Below are positions 59,726-64,000 of a stretch of DNA of 64,000 bases, in pieces; positions within the stretch are counted from its first letter, which is position 1; every line of letters starts with the position of its first letter. Made by a program: the position numbers and the translations under genes. A model generated the notes under the pieces. The model made no database searches, was not told the DNA's origin, and saw only the letters and a list, made by a program, of their open reading frames with translations. Source of the DNA: Actinomycetes bacterium (GTDB lineage Bacteria; Actinomycetota; JAICYB01); assembly GCA_025934435.1 (NCBI GenBank), contig JAICYB010000013.1, positions 1 to 64,000 on the forward strand, read 5' to 3'.

Positions 59726-59743
59726 GCAACTATCGTAGCCCTC

Positions 59744-60154
59744 ATGGACATCGACGAAGCACGCGACTTCATCAACGACAACCCACGCTGCATCTTCGCA
59801 ACCCGCCGCCGGGACGGAGCACCGCAGATGACTCCGATCGTCGCCGCGCTCGATGACGACGGATCGCTCTTGATCTCGAGCCGCGAGACCGCGGTGAAAA
59901 CGAAAAACGCCAGGCGCGACCCGCACGTCTCCGTGTGCTTCCTGCGGAACGAGTTCTTCGGGGGTTTCGTCCAGGTTGACGGGACGGCCGAGATCGTGTC
60001 GCTACCGGACGCGATGGACCTGCTCGTCGATTACTACCGGCGCCTGTCCGGCGAGCACCCGGATTGGGACGACTATCGCGCGGCGATGGAACGCGAGAAG
60101 CGCTGCGTGATCCGCGTGACGATCGAACGCGCCGGACCGAATGTCAGCGGTTAG
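59744..60154 (+). CDS. PNPOx-like flavin/F420-binding protein
   Basis: A 136-residue split-barrel protein of the pyridoxamine-5'-phosphate oxidase-like group with CIFATRRRDGAPQMTPI and the SVCFLRN strand. Actinobacterial members of this size bind F420 or FMN and reduce small substrates. The gene is divergent from the HAD gene (18 bases apart) and overlaps the convergent lipase by four bases. Confidence 0.8.
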   Translation: MDIDEARDFINDNPRCIFATRRRDGAPQMTPIVAALDDDGSLLISSRETAVKTKNARRDPHVSVCFLRNEFFGGFVQVDGTAEIVSLPDAMDLLVDYYRRLSGEHPDWDDYRAAMEREKRCVIRVTIERAGPNVSG

Positions 60155-61158
60155 GTCACCGGGCCGGGCTTCGGGGGCGCGGCACAACGACGGAACGCGC
60201 GGTGCTGCTCCACTGCGCTCAGGAATGCGGCGTACTGGCGCACGATCCGCGGATCGACGCGCAGGTCGTTGTGGTAGAAGTCCGGGAACTGGCAGTTGAT
60301 CCCGCCGACGAGCGCGGGTGACTGCGCGTAGCTCGGGCCCGCGTAACCGGGATCGCCGTCCCCCGTGCCGTCGTAGACCGTCATCCACCTCGTCGGTCCC
60401 GGCGCTTCATTCGAGCGCGCCTTGCCGGGTCGCCGTCCGCGCGGACCGTCGTTCATCTGCGCGAGCCACGCGGTCCCCGCCGCGATCTCGTTGCACGACT
60501 CCACGTTTCGCTCCGATCCCGGTGGACAGAAGCTCGTGCCATGGTTCGCGCCGGCGATCGCGACGAACGCGGCGATCTTCTTGTAGTAGGACGGGTTCTC
60601 CCAGAGCATCCGGCGACCGATCGTCACGCCGAGCGAGTGCGCGACGATGTCGACCTGCTTGGCCCCCGTGTACTTCAGGACGGCATCGACGAACGCGCGA
60701 AGATCGGGAACGTTCTGCTCGTCGCCCGTGATGACGCATCGCGTCGCACGCAGCCGGTCGTTCGTCGTGGTCCAACCGCGATAACCGTTGTTGACGGTGA
60801 ACAACGCGCTGTCGTTCGAGCAACCCACGCCGTTGTACGAGATCGCCCACAGGTCGCCGTAGCGATAGCCGAGCGACTTCGTCATCTCCGTAGCGACCGG
60901 ATACCACGTCGCCGCATCGGTCTCGTTGCCGTGGACGAAGATCACCGGGATGTGCCTCGAACGCTGCGTCCGCGGGCCGCCGAAACCGCCGAGCAGCCAT
61001 GCCTTCCACTCGGCGTCGCGCGGCGGGTGGAAGTCGGACGGGAAATGCCGAACGGCCGGAGCCGCAGGCTTCAGATGTCCGGCACGGTCGACCGCGACGG
61101 CGTTGCCGGCAAGACCGATCGAACACAGCGCGACGACGAAGGCGACGGCGCGCTTCAT
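60151..61158 (-). CDS. secreted triacylglycerol lipase-like protein
   Basis: A 335-residue exported lipase: signal peptide (KRAVAFVVALCSIGLAGNAVA), oxyanion region IPVIFVHGNETD, nucleophile A-H-S-L-G (about residue 178) and the ANHGT segment characteristic of Pseudomonas-type lipases. Cysteines are paired (VGCSND, RCVITG; SFCPPG, ESCNE). It is the third gene of the TetR-led operon, starting at an ATGA overlap with the esterase. Confidence 0.87.
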   Translation of the reverse strand: MKRAVAFVVALCSIGLAGNAVAVDRAGHLKPAAPAVRHFPSDFHPPRDAEWKAWLLGGFGGPRTQRSRHIPVIFVHGNETDAATWYPVATEMTKSLGYRYGDLWAISYNGVGCSNDSALFTVNNGYRGWTTTNDRLRATRCVITGDEQNVPDLRAFVDAVLKYTGAKQVDIVAHSLGVTIGRRMLWENPSYYKKIAAFVAIAGANHGTSFCPPGSERNVESCNEIAAGTAWLAQMNDGPRGRRPGKARSNEAPGPTRWMTVYDGTGDGDPGYAGPSYAQSPALVGGINCQFPDFYHNDLRVDPRIVRQYAAFLSAVEQHRAFRRCAAPPKPGPVT

Positions 61159-62213
61159 CGTCGAGGATGTCCCGCGAAAAAGGCGTACGCCGCGGACGTG
61201 ATGTCCGGGCCGAGCGGATCGGTGAACGATCCGTTCGGATCCCCGCCGGGATAGTCGTGGCCGAGCCCGTGGATGAGGAAGAACTGCACGATGCTGCCGG
61301 CGTGGTCGCGATACGTGAACACGCTGTACGGATACGAGCCCGAGAAGCCGACCACACCGCCGAGGCACGGGAACTCCATCGGCCGGACGCACGAGTCGGC
61401 GGGATGACCGACGCCCGACGCTCCGTGGTTGAACACCGACGTCGGGCGCCGTGACACCGAGTCGTTCATCTGCCCGTCGTCGGCGAGGTCCGCGACGCCG
61501 AGATATTCCTCGACGACGGCCTGGCTGTTGACGAAGGGATTGAGTTCGTCGGCCTCGCCGTCGACGACGAACGCGGGCATGCGGCGCGCGCGTGGACCCA
61601 TCGTGCGGAACGCGACTTCGCCGGACGAATCACCGCAGTTCGCGTAGGGACATCCGACGAGGGAGCCCACCCCGGCGTAGAGCTCGGGATAGGTGACGGC
61701 CATGATCGTCGCCATGTTCGCGCCCGCCGACGCGCCGATCACGAATACCCGGCGCGGATCGATCCGGTCACGCGCGATCACCTGTCGGGTTATGCCGGCG
61801 ATCGTCTGCGGTTCGCCGGCGCCTCGCGCATCGTCCTCGGGGCGGAACCAGTTCCAGCAACGCGCTCCGTTCGCCGATCCTTCGGCGCTCCGCTGCGACG
61901 CGTCCTGTGGATCGTTGCCGGCGTCCTGCTCCGGATAGGCGACGACGAAACCCTTGCGATCCGCGACGTCATCCCAGCGCGTGCCGATCGCGGCGTCCCG
62001 AGCGGTCTGCGAGCAGCCGTGCAGGTACACGACGAGCATGCGCGGCGACGCGATGTGATGCGGCTCGTAGATGTAGTAGTCGCGGCCGAAGGGGTCACCG
62101 TTCGCACCGTAGTGGTGCTTCGTGAATCCGCCAGAACCGATCGACGCGTGACCGGTGGACGGAGCGAGAACGCACGCGAGCGCGCACAACGCAACGAACG
62201 CGATGCGCTTCAT
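61155..62213 (-). CDS. secreted PHB-depolymerase/feruloyl-esterase-like enzyme
   Basis: A 352-residue exported esterase of the extracellular PHB depolymerase family: signal peptide (to about GHA), MLVVYLHGCSQTA as oxyanion loop (H-G-C), nucleophile G-A-S-A-G-A-N-M (about residue 168), acid in DGEADEL and His in HGLGHDYPGG. Likely substrates are short-chain polyesters or acylated carbohydrates. ATGA overlaps tie it to tetR upstream and the lipase downstream. Confidence 0.88.
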   Translation of the reverse strand: MKRIAFVALCALACVLAPSTGHASIGSGGFTKHHYGANGDPFGRDYYIYEPHHIASPRMLVVYLHGCSQTARDAAIGTRWDDVADRKGFVVAYPEQDAGNDPQDASQRSAEGSANGARCWNWFRPEDDARGAGEPQTIAGITRQVIARDRIDPRRVFVIGASAGANMATIMAVTYPELYAGVGSLVGCPYANCGDSSGEVAFRTMGPRARRMPAFVVDGEADELNPFVNSQAVVEEYLGVADLADDGQMNDSVSRRPTSVFNHGASGVGHPADSCVRPMEFPCLGGVVGFSGSYPYSVFTYRDHAGSIVQFFLIHGLGHDYPGGDPNGSFTDPLGPDITSAAYAFFAGHPRR

Positions 62214-62851
62214 GACGGCGCAGGGGCCGTTCGTTCGCTCGTCATCAGTCGAACGGCGAACGTCGCGTACGCATCGGCGACTTGTTCGACGGTGTAGCCC
62301 ATCTCATCGCTCCACCACTCCGCGATCCGGAGTCCCATCGCGAGCGTCGACGCCGAAGCGAGCCAGACGTCCTCGACGTGGAAGACGCCGGCGGCCATAC
62401 CTTGCGCGACGACGTCCGCGATGAGTTGCTGCGATGCGTTGCGGGTCCCCATCACGCGCATACGGCTCTCATCCGACAACGCCTGCAGCTCGCGGTTACA
62501 GATACGCGCGAGGAGCGGATAGGTCGCGTGCAAGAAGACGTGCGCGCGGACGAGACGCGCGAGCCGGTCGACCGGATCCGCGCTCGCTTCGTCCAGGGCG
62601 GTCCGCAGCAACTCGTTGTGTTCTTCGTGGCCGATCGACACGAGCTCGAGGAGCAGCTGCTCTTTCGAATCCATGTGGGCGTAGAGGGAGCTCGCTCGGA
62701 TGCCCGTCGCGTCCGTGATCTCGCGGACGGACACGCCGTGGAACCCCCGGGCGCCGAACAGGAGGAGCGCTTCCTCGAGCAGGCGGCGGTGCGTCCCGTC
62801 GGCCGTCGCCCGCGGCGGGAGCAGGGCCCTTATTGACACGGATTCGCTCAC
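62210..62851 (-). CDS. TetR-family regulator
   Basis: A 213-residue TetR regulator: N-terminal HTH (LLEEALLLFGARGFHGVSVREITDATG; SSLYAHMDSKEQLL) and a C-terminal ligand domain. It heads the esterase-lipase operon by ATGA overlap and faces a solute-binding gene. The palindrome 62859-62880, seven bases before its start, is its likely operator, so it probably represses both directions. Confidence 0.9.
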   Translation of the reverse strand: MSESVSIRALLPPRATADGTHRRLLEEALLLFGARGFHGVSVREITDATGIRASSLYAHMDSKEQLLLELVSIGHEEHNELLRTALDEASADPVDRLARLVRAHVFLHATYPLLARICNRELQALSDESRMRVMGTRNASQQLIADVVAQGMAAGVFHVEDVWLASASTLAMGLRIAEWWSDEMGYTVEQVADAYATFAVRLMTSERTAPAPS

Positions 62852-62858
62852 CCACCTA

Positions 62859-62880
62859 ACCTAACGAACGTTCGGTAGGT
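62859..62880. promoter_or_regulatory. TetR operator palindrome
   Basis: ACCTA-A-CGAACGTTCG-G-TAGGT is a 22-bp dyad with a perfect 10-bp core, placed between divergent tetR and the solute-binding gene. Operators of lipid-responsive actinobacterial TetR proteins have similar CGAACGTTCG cores. Confidence 0.72.
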
Positions 62881-62898
62881 AGACAAGACGGGGTGGGC

Positions 62899-64000
62899 GT
62901 GGAAGACCTCATCGGACGGATCGGGCGGTTCGCCCGCACGGGTCCGGGCCGCTGGATGGCGGAGCTTCTGGCGATCGCGCTGATCGGCGTCCTCGCCGTG
63001 TACACCCTTCCCGGCCGGACGAAGCAGGTCTCGACGGTGTCCGGCGAGACCTCCACCGCCCAGTCCAGCGCAGCACCGAGTGCCTCGTCCGCCGCCCCGA
63101 GCTCGACACCGACGACGACCACGACCACGACCACGGCCGGACCGGCCGCGCCGTCCGGCATCGTCACCGCTCCGAGCGGCAAGACGGTGAATGTCTACGC
63201 ACCGAAGAAGACGTCGTCCGGCGTGACGTACACACCCGCGCACCTGTACTCGGCTTCCGACGCGTTCCAGGGGATCACGAAAGACACGATCACCCTCTGC
63301 ATGCACGCCGCGATATCGCTCGGGTCGGCATTCAACGAGACCGCGAACGATGTCACGACGTACTTCCGCTACCTGAATGCGCACGGCGGCGTCCTCGGCC
63401 GGAAGGTCAACATGACGATCGCGGACGACAAGTACACGGCGCAGGGAGCGCAGATCGCCGCGCAGCAATGTCAGAACCAGAAGCCGTTCATGGTGCTCGG
63501 CGGGATCGGGTTCGATCAGGACCCCGTCGTCAGATCGCTCGCCGAGCAGAACAAGTTCCTCTACCTGTACACGATGGCCGACGACGGCTCGCAGGGACAC
63601 GGAGGGCCGAAGTCGTACAAGTACAGCTTCACGGCGTCGCCTTCGATCGAGCAGGTCGGGACGTGGATGGGACAAGCGGCGATCAGATACACGAAAGGCC
63701 CGTACGGCGCGGTGTACGTGAACGACCCGAACTGGGTCGGCGGGTACAACACGTTCAAGTCGTACCTCGACGCGCACGGCGGGAAGTCCGTCGACGGCGA
63801 CTCGTACACGATGTCGAGCGGTTCGGACAACACGCAGTTCAACACGGACATCACGCTGATGCAGGCGCACGGTGTGAAAACGGTGTTCTTGTGGATGAAC
63901 GCGATCGGCGCCGATGAATTCGTCGCGACGGCGTCGAGCCAAGGCTTCCATCCCCAGTACGTCACACCAGACGGGTTCGATCTCGTCACCGGCACCGTCG
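62899..64000 (+). CDS. ABC-type solute-binding protein (partial, cut at right edge)
   Basis: The first 367 residues of a branched-chain-type (Peripla_BP_6) binding protein. An N-terminal membrane helix (LLAIALIGVLAVYTL, about 23-37) is followed by a long Ser/Thr/Ala linker, then ITLCMHAAISLGSAFN and YFRYLNAHGGVLGRKVNM with later FKSYLDAHGGKSV. It has no lipobox cysteine, so it is tethered by its helix. GTG 62899 or 62893 starts it. It is controlled from the same palindrome as tetR. The transporter genes may lie beyond the window. Confidence 0.8.
   Translation, partial: MEDLIGRIGRFARTGPGRWMAELLAIALIGVLAVYTLPGRTKQVSTVSGETSTAQSSAAPSASSAAPSSTPTTTTTTTTAGPAAPSGIVTAPSGKTVNVYAPKKTSSGVTYTPAHLYSASDAFQGITKDTITLCMHAAISLGSAFNETANDVTTYFRYLNAHGGVLGRKVNMTIADDKYTAQGAQIAAQQCQNQKPFMVLGGIGFDQDPVVRSLAEQNKFLYLYTMADDGSQGHGGPKSYKYSFTASPSIEQVGTWMGQAAIRYTKGPYGAVYVNDPNWVGGYNTFKSYLDAHGGKSVDGDSYTMSSGSDNTQFNTDITLMQAHGVKTVFLWMNAIGADEFVATASSQGFHPQYVTPDGFDLVTGTV

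Overview
The window is a contiguous piece of a GC-rich (roughly 65% by eye), gene-dense bacterial chromosome. It most likely comes from an uncultured Actinomycetota, perhaps Acidimicrobiia-like. Grounds are a mycothiol-synthase-type acetyltransferase (mshD), a MarP-type CvpA/serine protease, a Nur-type Fur regulator with a Streptomyces-like Nur box, a DtxR/MntR regulator, actinobacterial-style acyl-CoA dehydrogenase/DUF35/thiolase operons, and heavy use of GTG and TTG starts. No rRNA, tRNA, CRISPR array, transposase or phage gene was seen, and no stretch over 300 bases lacks a gene. The class-level assignment is inference.

Layout. 1-4159: a tightly overlapping operon (acyl-CoA dehydrogenase, two DUF35 OB-fold proteins, two SCP-x-like thiolases) for sterol or branched acyl-CoA breakdown. 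4156-11690: a site-2-protease/CBS/PDZ/Lon fusion protease, ArfB, a HAF-repeat secreted protein, a fused E1 2-oxoacid dehydrogenase, a phosphotransferase and a VOC protein. 11762-20568: SRPBCC, secreted protein, amidase, ArsR/SRPBCC pair with operator, ClpP, endonuclease IV, methyltransferase, channel-like membrane protein, metallohydrolase, SDR, MshD. 20617-24472: a nickel/cobalt/cobalamin island with a NiCoT permease, Nur and its box, a cobalamin riboswitch and three secreted proteins resembling the two halves of animal transcobalamin. 24456-27036: MntH/MntR with operator and a cyclotransferase-like protein. 27029-35041: YchF, an EamA transporter, then a copper/envelope operon (small membrane peptide, repeat array, membrane protein, YtkA-like protein, CopC-CopD fusion, lipoprotein, CPBP protein, solute-binding lipoprotein, anchored protein). 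35046-44662: amino-acid dehydrogenase, cupin, aminotransferase, kinase-like protein, NlpC/P60 and SpoIID wall proteins, SDR, hydrolase, PAC2, MarP. 44664-52733: a potassium locus read leftward (KimA-like permease, FAD oxidase, 54-residue membrane peptide, second KimA-like permease, short KdpD-like kinase, KdpE). 53125-62851: GH38 alpha-mannosidase, OafA-type acyltransferase, haloalkane-dehalogenase-like hydrolase, HAD phosphatase, PNPOx-like protein and a TetR/esterase/lipase operon. The right edge cuts an ABC-type solute-binding protein.

The most unusual signal is a family of 42-45 bp units, 13 copies at four loci (1, 5, 6 and 1 copies), each lying directly before a gene start. Every unit is itself a tiny ORF (M-x-[D/H]-C-G, 13-15 residues) whose stop overlaps or nearly abuts the next unit's start, so each array is a chain of stop/start couplings ending on the real gene. 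In the six-copy array the stop is TGA, TAA or TAG at different junctions while the frame is kept. A related event is seen at kdpE, where the 5' end of the gene with its ribosome-binding site has been copied twice in tandem.

Other highlights are the split, riboswitch-controlled transcobalamin-like system, the S2P-Lon protease fusion, a shared direct-repeat operator (TTRACG-N5-TTRACG, 11 bp period) upstream of both KimA-like transporters and plausibly bound by KdpE, and two gene junctions that make best sense with CTG start codons.
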